Part shown: positions 26,092 to 37,871 of the stretch, one piece after another
Numbering within the stretch: the stretch's first letter is position 1
Layout of the letters: every line of letters starts with the position of its first letter
Assembly: GCA_964411885.1 (NCBI GenBank)
Contig: CAYPMK010000002.1
Location: 1 to 64,000 of the forward strand
From: JAKLHL01 sp964411885
GTDB taxonomy: Bacteria > Bdellovibrionota > JAFGOL01
Reading direction: 5' to 3'
DNA: 64,000 nt
The notes under the pieces: generated by a model
What the model was told of the DNA's origin: nothing
What the model saw: only the letters and a program-made list of their open reading frames with translations
Database searches by the model: none
Position numbers and translations under genes: made by a program

Positions 26092-27992
26092 TTGATAGTC
26101 CTCTCTCGTTCAAAGCCATATTTATCGTGATATGCCTTTATTATATCTCTAACCAAAGGTGCTGCACCACTACTACCGTGACAAGAGTGCTCTGCTATTA
26201 CAGCAACTGCTATCTCTGGTTTATCATATGGAGCAAAACCGACAAACCAACCATGATGTCTTTTTATCTCCGGTAGATTTTCACACTTCTTATATATATC
26301 AGAGGCTGATATGCCATACAGCTGAACCGTACCTGTTTTGCCTGCCATATCAAGTCCGGGCAATCTATACCACCATGCAGTACCACTCTGTTCATTAACA
26401 ACACCCCATAAAGATTTCATCAAAAACTCTTTAGTGCTTGGCTTAATATCAACTTTATGAAGAATCTCTTTTTTGGAGCTCCAAAGAATATTACCATCTA
26501 CATCCTTTATGTTTTTTACGACGTGAGGCCTATAAACATAACCAGTAGCCATGCCAGCATAAAGATTAACAAGTTGTAGTGGCGTAACAAGATCATAACC
26601 CTGTCCTATGGCCATAGAAAGATCTTCTCCCGGCATCCATTTATATCCAACGTTCTTAAGCTTCCACCACGTTGATGGCATTAAGCCTTTTGTTTCATCG
26701 GGAAGATCTATACCTGTCTTTTGTCCTAAACCAAGCATGGTTGCATATTTATGAACCTTATCCACCCCAAGTTTTATACCAAGTTTATAAAAAACTATAT
26801 CGCAAGACTTAACTAAACCGTCATGAAGGTTTATGTTCCCGTGACCTGTTTTTTTATGACAGTGAAAGTATCTATTACCAAACCACAATCTACCAAGACA
26901 CTGGGTTATGGTATCTGGCTCAGCCAAACCTTCTTCTAATGCAGCAAGAGCGACTAGTGGCTTAAATGTTGAGCCAGGAGAATAATGATCTTGTATATTC
27001 TTATTGTAGAAAGGTCTGAAAGGGTTAGATCTTATTTCCTTCAAAATTTCTGGAGTAACACCTTTTGACATAACAGTTGGATCAAAACCCGGATAGCTGA
27101 ACATTACCAAAACGTCGCCATTCCTCGCATCCAGCGCAATAACCGTACCCTTCCTGTTAAAATCACTAAAATATTTGTATGCAATATTTTGAAGATCTGA
27201 ATCTATTGTAAGCTCAAGATTGTTACCCGGCTCACTTTCTGTATTACTTACTTTACCAAATATTTTTTCTATTTCCTTTTGTCCTCTCATTCTACCATTA
27301 GCATCAACAACGACATATTTTGCTCCATCTACACCCCTAAGATCAAGATCCCAAACTTTTTCGAGACCGAACTTACCAATGCTGTCACCCATGTACAGCT
27401 TTCTACCATGCATATCATAAGCAGAATTAAGCTTGTTCATTTCTATTCTATTAACTTCTCCGATATAGCCAATAAGATGAGCCGTTGCTTCTCCCATAAG
27501 ATACGTTCGTTTGTTATTAACCACAACGTCTACACCGGGAATGAACAATTTATTTGATTCAATCAAAGCAAGTTTATCCCTGTCAACATCTTCTGCTATC
27601 ACTACTGGAAAATACAAAGGTTTATTCTTTGATTTTAACAACCTAAATTTTATGTCATCCTCTGGCACAGATAACAACGACGATAATTTTTTTATTGTCT
27701 TTTCTTGCTCTTGAATAAACTGTGGTCTTATAACGATATCAAAAGATAATTTATTATCTACTAGTAGTTTGCCATTCCTATCAAACACCATCCCTCTTGG
27801 TGCCCGATCTTTTTCCTCCCACATTCTGTTCTTTTCAGCATAAAAATAAAGTTCATCACCCCTATATAGCTGTAAATACCAAAGCCTAAGTAGAACTGCT
27901 AAAAAGAAAACACCTACAGATATATAAAGATAACGATAACGTTTTTCATATATAAAAAGATCTTCCCTACTACTAAGCTTACTGCTACGCAT
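26088..27992 (-). CDS. mrdA: penicillin-binding protein 2
   Basis: Monofunctional class B transpeptidase of the elongasome. 634 residues: cytoplasmic tail, one TM helix (about 20-42), dimerisation/pedestal domain with FDRNGKLLVDN and GYIGEVN, and transpeptidase domain with SPGSTFKP (catalytic Ser of SxxK), SCDIVFY (SxD, as usual for PBP2) and GKTGTVQ (KTG). The ATG at 27992 is preferred over an upstream GTG at 28001: AAGGTGG precedes it and it overlaps the mreD stop as TGATG. Translationally coupled to rodA downstream. Confidence 0.96.
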   Translation of the reverse strand: MRSSKLSSREDLFIYEKRYRYLYISVGVFFLAVLLRLWYLQLYRGDELYFYAEKNRMWEEKDRAPRGMVFDRNGKLLVDNKLSFDIVIRPQFIQEQEKTIKKLSSLLSVPEDDIKFRLLKSKNKPLYFPVVIAEDVDRDKLALIESNKLFIPGVDVVVNNKRTYLMGEATAHLIGYIGEVNRIEMNKLNSAYDMHGRKLYMGDSIGKFGLEKVWDLDLRGVDGAKYVVVDANGRMRGQKEIEKIFGKVSNTESEPGNNLELTIDSDLQNIAYKYFSDFNRKGTVIALDARNGDVLVMFSYPGFDPTVMSKGVTPEILKEIRSNPFRPFYNKNIQDHYSPGSTFKPLVALAALEEGLAEPDTITQCLGRLWFGNRYFHCHKKTGHGNINLHDGLVKSCDIVFYKLGIKLGVDKVHKYATMLGLGQKTGIDLPDETKGLMPSTWWKLKNVGYKWMPGEDLSMAIGQGYDLVTPLQLVNLYAGMATGYVYRPHVVKNIKDVDGNILWSSKKEILHKVDIKPSTKEFLMKSLWGVVNEQSGTAWWYRLPGLDMAGKTGTVQLYGISASDIYKKCENLPEIKRHHGWFVGFAPYDKPEIAVAVIAEHSCHGSSGAAPLVRDIIKAYHDKYGFERERTIN

Positions 27993-28534
27993 CAGGACCA
28001 CCTTGTCCTTTCTATTATATGAGCAGGTTCTATTCTGCCCGTAAGCCTATCAAAATAGACGAGGTACTTGAATAAATATGGAGCAATCACCGAAGTTAAT
28101 AAAATGGTGCTCATAAAAGGAATAAGGATCATAAAACTATAATAAAACTCTGGCCAACCCAACAAAAAAGCAAGTATTAATTTAGACGGAATTAAAGAGA
28201 CAAGTATTGCAAACATTATAGATCTTGTGGTACCTGTAAAAACATAAAGGCCAATATATCTTGCTATAAAAAAAGAGAGAGCGTTCAATAACAAACAATC
28301 AAAAAAAGAAAAACTAGAATTCAAACTTATCAAATATGAAATGAACACAGTAAATAGAACACCTTCTCGTAAATTCCTTTTTATAGCCAGGTATATTAGG
28401 ACACACCCTAAGAAATCTGGTATTAAATATTTTGAAACATAAAGAACAAAAAAAGTGGTCTGTAAGCAAACGCCAATTATACAAAATAGAGTAAAACCTG
28501 CTATGTTTAAGATATCAGATATTTCTAATCTCAT
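27992..28534 (-). CDS. mreD: rod-shape-determining protein MreD
   Basis: A 180-residue integral membrane protein with five to six hydrophobic helices, including FFVLYVSKYLIPDFLGCVLI, the P-D-L region typical of MreD. MreD sequences are poorly conserved, so the call leans on its position between mreC (4-nt ATGA overlap) and mrdA (1-nt overlap). It bridges MreC to the membrane part of the elongasome. Confidence 0.9.
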   Translation of the reverse strand: MRLEISDILNIAGFTLFCIIGVCLQTTFFVLYVSKYLIPDFLGCVLIYLAIKRNLREGVLFTVFISYLISLNSSFSFFDCLLLNALSFFIARYIGLYVFTGTTRSIMFAILVSLIPSKLILAFLLGWPEFYYSFMILIPFMSTILLTSVIAPYLFKYLVYFDRLTGRIEPAHIIERTRWS

Positions 28535-29355
28535 AAAGCAAGGCTGGTAGTAACCACCAAAACCTCCTCTATATTATTAAAGTCAACACTAGGCTCAACT
28601 ATTACTTTTTGAGTAGTACCATAATTCTTTTTTTGTATATCTGTAACGATGCCTATTAAAATCCCTTTAGGGAACCTCTGTTCCATGCCAGAGGTCATTA
28701 TCCTGTTACCTACTCTAACATCATCCAACCTGTTCATATATTTTAGACGACAAATATCCGCTCCTGTTCCCTCTATCACGCCTCTTGATCTAGTTTCTTC
28801 AACTACAGCATCAACTGTAGAGTTAGGGTCTGTTATAAGGAGTACATCACTATATTCTGGGAACACCCTCATTATTTGGCCAACAACACCATCGTAACTT
28901 ATAACCGGCATCGATGGTGTTATACCCTGCACAGATCCTTTGTTTATTCTTACCGTCTTAAACACATCCATCGCATCCCTTGATATAACTTCTGCTGGTA
29001 TAGTTGATAGATCTATTTTTTCTTTAAGTTGTAAAATATTTCTTAATCTAAGGTTCTCTGATTCTATTTCTAATGAGCCTTGCAGCCTATATCTTAGCTC
29101 TGCGTTCTCTTTGTTCAAAATATCATTCTCTTTTTTAACATCTTTTAAATGTATATAATTCTCCCAAAAATATACAGTACCCTTTACGACGGAATTAAGG
29201 ACATATTGTGCCGGATATGTAACATATATAACAGCTCTGTCATACCATCTTATATCTCTAGCTATTTTATGAAATGAATTTACAGTTATAAGAACAAGCA
29301 AAAGTATTAACGCTACAATAAGTTCTTTGTATTTTTTTTCTAGGAACCTATACAT
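28531..29355 (-). CDS. mreC: rod-shape-determining protein MreC
   Basis: Periplasmic elongasome scaffold of 274 residues. A short N-terminal tail, one TM helix (about 12-30) and a coiled coil (about 70-110, KKENDILNKENAELRYRL) are followed by the MreC beta-domain: AEVISRD, VRINKGSVQGITPSMPVIS, DGVVGQI, YSDVLLITDPNS, GVIEGTG and a PKGILIG strand. It starts 3 nt after the mreB stop and overlaps mreD by 4 nt. MreC activates PBP2, which is encoded downstream in the same operon. Confidence 0.95.
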   Translation of the reverse strand: MYRFLEKKYKELIVALILLLVLITVNSFHKIARDIRWYDRAVIYVTYPAQYVLNSVVKGTVYFWENYIHLKDVKKENDILNKENAELRYRLQGSLEIESENLRLRNILQLKEKIDLSTIPAEVISRDAMDVFKTVRINKGSVQGITPSMPVISYDGVVGQIMRVFPEYSDVLLITDPNSTVDAVVEETRSRGVIEGTGADICRLKYMNRLDDVRVGNRIMTSGMEQRFPKGILIGIVTDIQKKNYGTTQKVIVEPSVDFNNIEEVLVVTTSLAL

Positions 29356-29358
29356 CCG

Positions 29359-31778
<2,420 letters not shown>

Positions 31779-31878
31779 NNNNNNNNNNNNNNNNNNNNNN
31801 NNNNNNNNNNNNNNNNNNNNNNNNNNNNNNNNNNNNNNNNNNNNNNNNNNNNNNNNNNNNNNNNNNNNNNNNNNNNNN
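31779..31878. other. assembly gap (100 N)
   Basis: Exactly 100 N. It hides the 3' ends of two convergent genes (acyltransferase and DUF4416). The amount of missing sequence is unknown. Confidence 0.98.
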
Positions 31879-32369
31879 CTATTAAAGAAAGAGACAACTA
31901 ATGAAGATCTATACTCTGGGAACGTCCAATACTCTATAGGGTTATAAGTGTTCTTTCTATAAAAGAGAGTTAACTCACCGTATACGCCATTCTTGATGTA
32001 TATCCTGTGAAAAAAAGCTTTATTAGTTGCAAGGACTACATTTTCTGGAGTGATTATACCAGGATCTATATTAACAGTCCTCTTGTCGTCTTTAGAATAC
32101 TTTAATTCTAACGAGTCACAAAGTTTTTTATATTTTACCAATTCATCCCTTTTGATCTTTTTCTCATATACGACAAAAACTCTGTTTAGATCTTCACCCA
32201 TTTCTGTTTGATAATAATCGCTCCAAATAAAAGCCATCTTCCTTGAACAGAATAATATTCTGCCTATCTTTTTAGAAAGAACATCCATGATCTTGCTTAT
32301 GTCTAGATCCTTAGATACAAGTACAGCGGTAAACAACAAAACTTTTTTTGGTTCAAAAGGCTTGCTCAT
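31879..32369 (-). CDS. DUF4416 family protein, C-terminus in gap
   Basis: A soluble protein, 163 residues visible. The order KPFEPKKVLLFTAVLVS, WSDYYQTEMGEDLNRVFVVYE, KLCDSLELKYS, TVNIDPGIITPENVVLATNKAF, HRIYIKNGVYGELTLFYRKN and WTFPEYRS is the DUF4416 pattern. Family members are about 180 residues, so only a short tail is lost. It overlaps the heptose kinase gene by 4 nt (ATGA). DUF4416 proteins have no known activity; linkage to LPS-core genes suggests, but does not show, an envelope role. Confidence 0.88.
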
Positions 32370-33361
32370 TTTATATGGTGTTCTCTAAGAAATTCCATTA
32401 CCTCTGCTGGTGTAACTACAGAAGTTCCAACCTTGCCTACAACTATTGCCGCAGCTGAGTTAGCAAAAAAAGCACTTTCATAGATATTAAAACCAGCACT
32501 TCTTGCAAGAGCCAAACAAGCAATAACGGTATCTCCTGCGCCAGAAACATCAAAAACCTCTAAAGCAAAAGTTGGAATGGTCTTTGGCTCAGAACCTTTT
32601 GCGAACACAGTCATTCCTTCTTTCCCTCTTGTTATAACAAGATGCTCAAGAGAAAGGTCTTTCATCAACTTGTTACCACACTCATACAACATGTGTTCAT
32701 TATCTGTTTCAACACCAGACAATATTCTCGCTTCATCCATGTTTGGTTTTAACAAAGTAGCACCTTTATATGTGTTCGCCTTTGTTGATCTACTTGGATC
32801 TACAAATACTGGTTTGCCTGCTTTTATGCATTCATTTATTATATCTACTCCAAGGTCTGCCTTAAAAAGTCCTTTACCATAATCTTCCATTATAACAGCG
32901 TCAGAATGTTTAAGACCTTTCTTAATATTAGAAAGTATTTGTTCCCTTGACTTATCCGCAAGAGGCGACCTGTCCTCTTTGTCTATTCTAACAACATGAT
33001 GTAATCTTGAGGCTAAAACCCTTGTTTTATGTGTTGTTGGTCTATCCATACAAACAACAATACCAGATGGATCAACGCCTATCTTAACCAATTCCTTATT
33101 TATTAATTCTGAATTTTCATCATTACCAACCACACCTATCAACGAACATTCTGCACCAAGAGCCCTTATATTACTAACAACGTTAGCACTAAGACCTAGT
33201 CTACTATAATTATCGTTTACGTCTACAACTGGGACTGGTGCTTCTGGACTTATTTTTTTAACATCGCCAACTATGTAACTATCAAGACCAATATCACCTA
33301 CTACCATTATCTTAATCTTAGTTATCTTCTCTAAAAGTTTATTTATATCATTCAACTGCAT
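32366..33361 (-). CDS. D-beta-D-heptose-7-phosphate kinase (RfaE1/HldE kinase domain)
   Basis: A PfkB-family sugar kinase of 331 residues for the ADP-heptose pathway of LPS inner core. Features: IMVVGDIGLDSYIVGDVKKISPEAPVPVV (the RfaE signature opening), MDRPTTHKTRVLA, EDYGKGLF, PSRSTKANTYKGATLLKPN, and the C-terminal DVSGAGDTVIACLALA (catalytic Asp, anion hole). There is no nucleotidyltransferase domain, so it is the split HldA/RfaE1 form. The start at 33361 has GGAGG 12 nt upstream, overlapping the end of the heptosyltransferase gene. DUF4416 follows with a 4-nt overlap. Confidence 0.9.
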   Translation of the reverse strand: MQLNDINKLLEKITKIKIMVVGDIGLDSYIVGDVKKISPEAPVPVVDVNDNYSRLGLSANVVSNIRALGAECSLIGVVGNDENSELINKELVKIGVDPSGIVVCMDRPTTHKTRVLASRLHHVVRIDKEDRSPLADKSREQILSNIKKGLKHSDAVIMEDYGKGLFKADLGVDIINECIKAGKPVFVDPSRSTKANTYKGATLLKPNMDEARILSGVETDNEHMLYECGNKLMKDLSLEHLVITRGKEGMTVFAKGSEPKTIPTFALEVFDVSGAGDTVIACLALARSAGFNIYESAFFANSAAAIVVGKVGTSVVTPAEVMEFLREHHIK

Positions 33362-33368
33362 GCTATTG

Positions 33369-34469
33369 TTACACCTCCGTAAAAGAAAGCCCCATCTGTC
33401 CAACACTTCTTTCATATAAATTCATCGCCTTATCAAAAACCTCATCAACACTTATCATATCCATACACTCAAAATATTCACATTTATTACCAAGACACTT
33501 TAGAGTGCCGGGGCAATCTATATTACTTGGAGCTACAACGACGCTGTTGTTATAAGAATAAGGACCCCACCTTCTTGCTGACTGAACCTTTACGGGAGAG
33601 AAAATTGCTGTAACAGGAACACCCGTAGCTGCGGCTATGTGCATAGGGCCTGTACTAGGACCAATAAATAATTTTGCTTCACTTATTGTGGCTATAAGAT
33701 CTTTTAACGATAAAGCCCCTGCAGTACTATATACTTTTGCATCACGAACATGTTGTTTAATGGAGTTTAATATGTCAGCCTCTTTATCTGTACCAGTAAG
33801 AACCAATGGAATATTTAGTGACGAGCAAAGTCTATTTGCTAGTTCTGCATAAAAAGAATATCTCCAATTCTTTGCAGAATCACCACATCCGGGATGTATT
33901 ATAAAATAACCGTGTTCTGGACTGTCAAAACCTATGTTCCTTAATTTTTCAAAAGCAGAAAGAACATTAGCTCTCGGAACAGGAAGGTCCAACGTCGTGT
34001 CGAACATAGTATCCTTAATTCCCAAAAGTCTTAGTAACAAAAGATTATATTCAAGTTCATGATGATCGACTTTGGATCTGTGCTGTGCATCCCACTTATA
34101 AGAGAACATTCCTGCACCAATCTTTGTTAGAGGGCCAAAACGTTTTTTAATTCCTGCTCTTTTAATTATGGCAAGAACCTCAGGATCATAAACCAACATC
34201 AATGCTGCGCTTATTTCAAGATCTTTTAGATGCTGTACAAGTTGTCTTGTCCTTGGTACATAATTAGGGGAATCGTCCTCTGGTTCATAACTTATTACAG
34301 AACTAAGTCCGGGATAATTTTCAACTACAGGGTAAGCATAAGAAGAGACCATCATATGTATTGGTTCATTAGGAAAGATTTTTCTTAAAGTCCTTATTAC
34401 TGGCAGACAAAGAACAACATCCCCTATTCTATCTGTCCTCGTTATAAGGATACCACCTTTCTGTTCCAT
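33369..34469 (-). CDS. ADP-heptose:LPS heptosyltransferase family (GT9)
   Basis: A 366-residue GT-B glycosyltransferase of family 9. N-terminal acceptor domain RTDRIGDVVLCLPVIRTLRKIFP; C-terminal ADP-heptose domain with IIHPGCGDSAKNWR, LVLTGTDKEADI, STAGALSLKDLIA, and FIGPSTGPMHIAAATGVPV. A Cys-rich end (CPGTLKC...CEYFEC) is common in this subfamily. GGAG lies 6 nt before the ATG. It precedes the heptose kinase gene by 7 nt, placing synthesis and transfer of heptose in one operon. Acts at the inner face of the inner membrane. Confidence 0.92.
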   Translation of the reverse strand: MEQKGGILITRTDRIGDVVLCLPVIRTLRKIFPNEPIHMMVSSYAYPVVENYPGLSSVISYEPEDDSPNYVPRTRQLVQHLKDLEISAALMLVYDPEVLAIIKRAGIKKRFGPLTKIGAGMFSYKWDAQHRSKVDHHELEYNLLLLRLLGIKDTMFDTTLDLPVPRANVLSAFEKLRNIGFDSPEHGYFIIHPGCGDSAKNWRYSFYAELANRLCSSLNIPLVLTGTDKEADILNSIKQHVRDAKVYSTAGALSLKDLIATISEAKLFIGPSTGPMHIAAATGVPVTAIFSPVKVQSARRWGPYSYNNSVVVAPSNIDCPGTLKCLGNKCEYFECMDMISVDEVFDKAMNLYERSVGQMGLSFTEV

Positions 34470-34479
34470 ATCTTCTCCA

Positions 34480-35055
34480 TTAATAAGAAGGTTTTACTAC
34501 CAAAGCTTTTACCTTGTATTCATCTCCATTAGCTCTTTCATCATAATAAATTATGTTCCAATCTTTTAATAAGCGAGCCAACTCGAATGGTTTGTAACAC
34601 TCATCTGCAGGAATATCAATCCCCTGCTTATTCTTAAGATGGTTTAATGTATACGTTTCTAATAACAATGTCCCACCTGTTGTAAGGGCCTTCCTAGATT
34701 CATCCAATAGTCTTCCCGGAGCCTTAAAATCAATTATTATCACGCTATCATATTTTTGTATTGGCATAAGGAAAAAATCAAGCGATTGGGCCTTAAAATC
34801 TTTGTCACCCTTAAATGACGCAGATCTCGCAAGGCACTTGTTTATAGCAACGTCACTAAAATCTATACCATCAACGTCAAAACCATTATCTGCAAGATAG
34901 AATGAGTTTCTTCCCGTACCACAGGCTATGTCCATAACTTTGCCTTTTTTAAGATATGGTAACATTTGAGCTAAAAAAGAAGAATGCTCTGCCTCTTTAA
35001 TACCCGCTTCTGAGCTATAAAAAGAATTCCAGTAGTTCTTATCCCTAGTAGACAT
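34480..35055 (-). CDS. class I SAM-dependent methyltransferase (TehB-like)
   Basis: A 191-residue Rossmann methyltransferase. The SAM-binding motif I VMDIACGTGRNSFYLADNGF, acidic motif GIDFSDVAINKC, and motif IV IIIDFKAPGRLLDESRKAL are clear. GGGGG lies 5 nt before the ATG at 35055. It starts the heptosyltransferase-kinase-DUF4416 operon (10-nt gap to the next gene). TehB-like enzymes act on small or oxyanion substrates, but here a role in envelope or metabolite modification is equally possible; the substrate is unknown. Confidence 0.85.
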   Translation of the reverse strand: MSTRDKNYWNSFYSSEAGIKEAEHSSFLAQMLPYLKKGKVMDIACGTGRNSFYLADNGFDVDGIDFSDVAINKCLARSASFKGDKDFKAQSLDFFLMPIQKYDSVIIIDFKAPGRLLDESRKALTTGGTLLLETYTLNHLKNKQGIDIPADECYKPFELARLLKDWNIIYYDERANGDEYKVKALVVKPSY

Positions 35056-35130
35056 ATTTACCCCCTTTAACTAAAACTATTTTATCAGACACCTGTTTTA
35101 AAGTATAATGTATATGCTCTGAGGTGGCAC

Positions 35131-35625
35131 TTGAAAAATATCATACTCATAACTCTTGTTGGCTTGATAGTTATGTACGCCTACATAGCAGTTAATGAAA
35201 GAGAAAAAGAAAAAATACTTGCCAAACGTGTGCCACAAATAAAAAGGGTAAATAAATATGATTTTTCAAGGGCACTATATCAAATAAGAGAAACTAGAAA
35301 AATAATCAAAGAAAAAGACAAAATAGAGATAAAAGAAAACTCTAGAAAAGAAGAAGAAACACCTAGTCTAGAAGATGATCTTGATACACTAGAAAGGTTA
35401 AGACTTGAACAATCAAATCCAGCTACTCCTATAGATGACTATGATCAATATGAACAAGAAGAATACGACGACGAAGAACTTGGAGATAGGGGCCCTATAA
35501 GAAAACCTATAGGGATAAAAGGACTGCCTCCAAGGTTCAGGGCCAACACAGATAACACAGAAGAAGTAGAAGCACCTGAGAACTTAGAAGAGCAAAAACA
35601 ACAAACACCAGAAGAACCATTATAA
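35131..35625 (+). CDS. single-pass membrane protein with acidic tail, unknown
   Basis: A 164-residue protein starting with TTG (MKNIILITLVG), with GAGGTGG 4 nt upstream. One N-terminal TM helix (about 3-20) is followed by a charged, Glu/Lys-rich, low-complexity region (EEETPSLEDDLDTLERLRLE, DDYDQYEQEEYDDEE) and a Pro/Glu tail, probably disordered. A TATAAT at 35104-35109 serves as likely -10. It is followed after 2 nt by a TPR-like exported protein, so the pair forms an operon. No family recognised. Confidence 0.7.
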   Translation: MKNIILITLVGLIVMYAYIAVNEREKEKILAKRVPQIKRVNKYDFSRALYQIRETRKIIKEKDKIEIKENSRKEEETPSLEDDLDTLERLRLEQSNPATPIDDYDQYEQEEYDDEELGDRGPIRKPIGIKGLPPRFRANTDNTEEVEAPENLEEQKQQTPEEPL

Positions 35626-35627
35626 CA

Positions 35628-36002
35628 ATGACAAAAATATCGTGCATTATACTAATAATAACCCTCAGTCACAGTCTATATTCTAATCCATTATCTGAGG
35701 ATGATCTAAAGAACAGATCATACAAACACTACCGCAATGGTCTTAATGAATACAATAAAGAGAATTATAGCGATGCACTTATTGAACTAGAAAGATCCAT
35801 AAAATATAGATCGACCAGAAAGGCAAGAAAACTAACAGAAGATATACGTAAAAAGGGTATAAGTTACTATGATAGTGGTGTAGCTTTACTTAATTTTAAC
35901 AAAGAACTAGCTAAACAATATCTGGAAAAAGCACTACCCCTAATAGATCCTCAGGATAAAAAAACAAGAGAACATATTAACTCGCTGTTGAAGTCTCTGT
36001 AG
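35628..36002 (+). CDS. exported TPR-like small protein
   Basis: A 124-residue protein with signal peptide (KISCIILIITLSHSLYS). The mature part has two to three TPR-like helix pairs: YRNGLNEYNKENYSDALIEL (A-G-Y-F-A pattern) and YYDSGVALLNFNKELAKQYLEKAL. It starts 2 nt after the previous gene. Its 3' end overlaps the convergent receiver gene by 26 bp. Probably a periplasmic protein-protein interaction module, working with its membrane-anchored partner. Confidence 0.75.
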   Translation: MTKISCIILIITLSHSLYSNPLSEDDLKNRSYKHYRNGLNEYNKENYSDALIELERSIKYRSTRKARKLTEDIRKKGISYYDSGVALLNFNKELAKQYLEKALPLIDPQDKKTREHINSLLKSL

Positions 36003-36366
36003 TTTGAGTGGTTGCATATTCCATATATGGAAGTATGTATTTCTTTATTCTCGTCTTATTTATGGGTTTAACAACAAATCTGTCTGCTCCCCTCTTTGCT
36101 GTATCCGTAACATTCCTTCTTTCACAATCCTCTGATGCAACTATGACCTTATTAGAAGGCCCACTCTTCTTCACTAGATTAGACAATAGTTCAGACATAT
36201 TTGTGTTATCTGTATCATAATCAAGCACACTAACAGAATTGGTAAAATCTATATTATCAAGTGGTGTTGTAACAAGATGGACTTCAAAAGGATGATTACT
36301 AAAAAAATCAGCGAACAAAGCACTAAGAGATTCATCGTTGGTAAAAAGTATAAGTTTCTTTGACAT
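35977..36366 (-). CDS. degenerate response-regulator receiver protein
   Basis: A 129-residue single-domain protein starting MSKKLILFTNDE, set by AAGGAGG 4 nt upstream. It has receiver topology: an acidic residue after strand 1 (TNDES), VSVLDYDTDN as the phospho-acceptor loop, VIVASEDC after strand 4, and FVVKPINKTRIKKYI with the conserved Lys-Pro. The acceptor loop is shorter than the usual DLxMP. It is the third gene of the pdaD-speB operon (10-nt gap), an unusual partner for polyamine genes. Output would be by protein contact. Confidence 0.75.
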   Translation of the reverse strand: MSKKLILFTNDESLSALFADFFSNHPFEVHLVTTPLDNIDFTNSVSVLDYDTDNTNMSELLSNLVKKSGPSNKVIVASEDCERRNVTDTAKRGADRFVVKPINKTRIKKYILPYMEYATTQTTETSTAS

Positions 36367-36376
36367 TGCTTCCTCC

Positions 36377-37252
36377 TTATTTTTTCCCATATACAAGAGT
36401 GTAAGCTAACATTTTATACAAAAGCTTTGCTGCAGTAAACTGTGAATAATGGTTCACCTTATCTGGCGCAAGCTCCACTATGTCTATACCTATAATCTTT
36501 TTATCTTTTATGGATTCTCTTAATATATCGAGTGTTTGATACCACAAAAGACCACCCGGTTCTGGAGTCCCTGTTGAAGGCATTATAGAAGGATCAAGAG
36601 CATCTACATCAAACGTTATATAAACACTATCACTATATATAGATGCAGCGACTTTTTTTGCTATATCAATCACGTGACATTTATGAGCATAGAAAACTTC
36701 GTGATCTTTGATCTCTTTAAGATATGCCGCTTCTTCTGGAGAAACACTTCTTATTCCCACAGCGGTAATATTTTTAATTCTATCTGAATGATCCCTAATT
36801 CTTCTAAGAACAGAGGCATGTGAATACTTAGAACCTTCATAACTATCCCTAAGATCAAGATGCGCATCAAAATGTAGTACAGAAAAATCTTTTTTTATAT
36901 CCGCTATACCCTTAAAAACACCATAACTTATGCTATGTTCCCCACCTATTACGACGGGGATCTTATTATCTTTCACACACTTAGAGACAATTTTCCTTAA
37001 TTCTTCCATGTATGTTGAGGCATCCATCCCTTTCTGTTCCAATGGTTCTAAAGTATGAACACAACTACATACGGCCTCTGAATCAAGTTCTATATCATAA
37101 GTTTCAAGCTGAGTGCTTGATTGAAGTAACGCCGCTGGACCTAACGAAGTCCCTTTCCCGTAACTAACCGTAAGTTCAAGTGGTGCTGGTATAAGTATGA
37201 ACTTAGCCTCTTCATAAGGCCTGTCATAATCCAGAAAATCGTTATAGCTCAT
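36377..37252 (-). CDS. speB: agmatinase
   Basis: Mn-dependent ureohydrolase converting agmatine to putrescine and urea. 291 residues from MSYNDFLDYDRP. Metal ligand motifs: VVIGGEHSISYG, LHFDAHLDLRD-x-Y with YSHASV, and ITFDVDALDPS; a closing GIDIVELAPDKVN. The start at 37252 overlaps the pyruvoyl arginine decarboxylase stop by 4 nt (ATGA). The pair makes the arginine to agmatine to putrescine route. Lack of an arginase-type SRLD/arginine loop and the linkage favour agmatinase over arginase. Confidence 0.92.
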   Translation of the reverse strand: MSYNDFLDYDRPYEEAKFILIPAPLELTVSYGKGTSLGPAALLQSSTQLETYDIELDSEAVCSCVHTLEPLEQKGMDASTYMEELRKIVSKCVKDNKIPVVIGGEHSISYGVFKGIADIKKDFSVLHFDAHLDLRDSYEGSKYSHASVLRRIRDHSDRIKNITAVGIRSVSPEEAAYLKEIKDHEVFYAHKCHVIDIAKKVAASIYSDSVYITFDVDALDPSIMPSTGTPEPGGLLWYQTLDILRESIKDKKIIGIDIVELAPDKVNHYSQFTAAKLLYKMLAYTLVYGKK

Positions 37253-37791
37253 ATGATCATTACTGCCGCTGTAACAACAGTGGTCCAAAGTCCATGCTTG
37301 CTGCCTTGAGCCGATTGTGTAATGTTCATTGTTCTTACTATTTCTTTATTCATCTTCCATAATTCACGTCTTTCGTCGTAGTGTAATTTATCATCTACAG
37401 AGATACCTATAGTAGTTGCAAGCATGTCTGCGGCAAGGTCTTCTGCATATTCACCTGCTATCTCGTCTGTTTGACCATATGAATGGTGTTCGCTGATATA
37501 ACCGTGTCTTGCTTTGTCTGCAGGAAGAGCTAATCCAACAGAAGCCGCAATAAGTCTATTTGGCTCATTAGTAGAGTTCTCAGAAATAACACAAAAAACT
37601 ATCTGACCATGTTTAAGTTTGCTCAGTCCATCCTTCCTCGATATAAGTTTACAATAAGGAGGAAAAATAGAAGAGACCCTTACAAGATTATATGGAGCTA
37701 TCCCTGCTGATCTAAGAGCTTCCTCGAAAGAGGCGAGTTTTTCTCTGTGTCTTCCAACGCCTTTAGTCAAAAATACTTCTTTTGGTACCAA
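37249..37791 (-). CDS. pdaD: pyruvoyl-dependent arginine decarboxylase
   Basis: Decarboxylates arginine to agmatine using a pyruvoyl group made by self-cleavage. 180 residues: MVPKEVFLTKGVGRHREKLASFE, the serinolysis site RVSSIFPP (cleavage expected between Ser40 and Ser41), then VISENSTNEPNRLIAASVGLA, GYISEHHSYGQTDEIAGEYAEDLAADMLA. This is the archaeal/chlamydial PvlArgDC type. It begins with TTG at 37791 with AAGGGAG 9 nt upstream and has its own promoter at 37830-37857. Immediately followed by speB. Confidence 0.94.
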   Translation of the reverse strand: MVPKEVFLTKGVGRHREKLASFEEALRSAGIAPYNLVRVSSIFPPYCKLISRKDGLSKLKHGQIVFCVISENSTNEPNRLIAASVGLALPADKARHGYISEHHSYGQTDEIAGEYAEDLAADMLATTIGISVDDKLHYDERRELWKMNKEIVRTMNITQSAQGSKHGLWTTVVTAAVMII

Positions 37792-37829
37792 CTTAGTTAT
37801 CTCCCTTTTAGTGTGATAAAAACAAGTGC

Positions 37830-37857
37830 ATATTACTAAATTCTAAATAAGGGTCAA
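37830..37857 (-). promoter_or_regulatory. promoter of the pdaD-speB operon
   Basis: Minus strand TTGACC (37857-37852), 16-bp spacer, TAATAT (37835-37830). It lies between the trmFO stop and the pdaD start, so the putrescine operon can be transcribed independently of trmFO. Confidence 0.6.
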
Positions 37858-37871
37858 TTGCCTTTTTTAAC

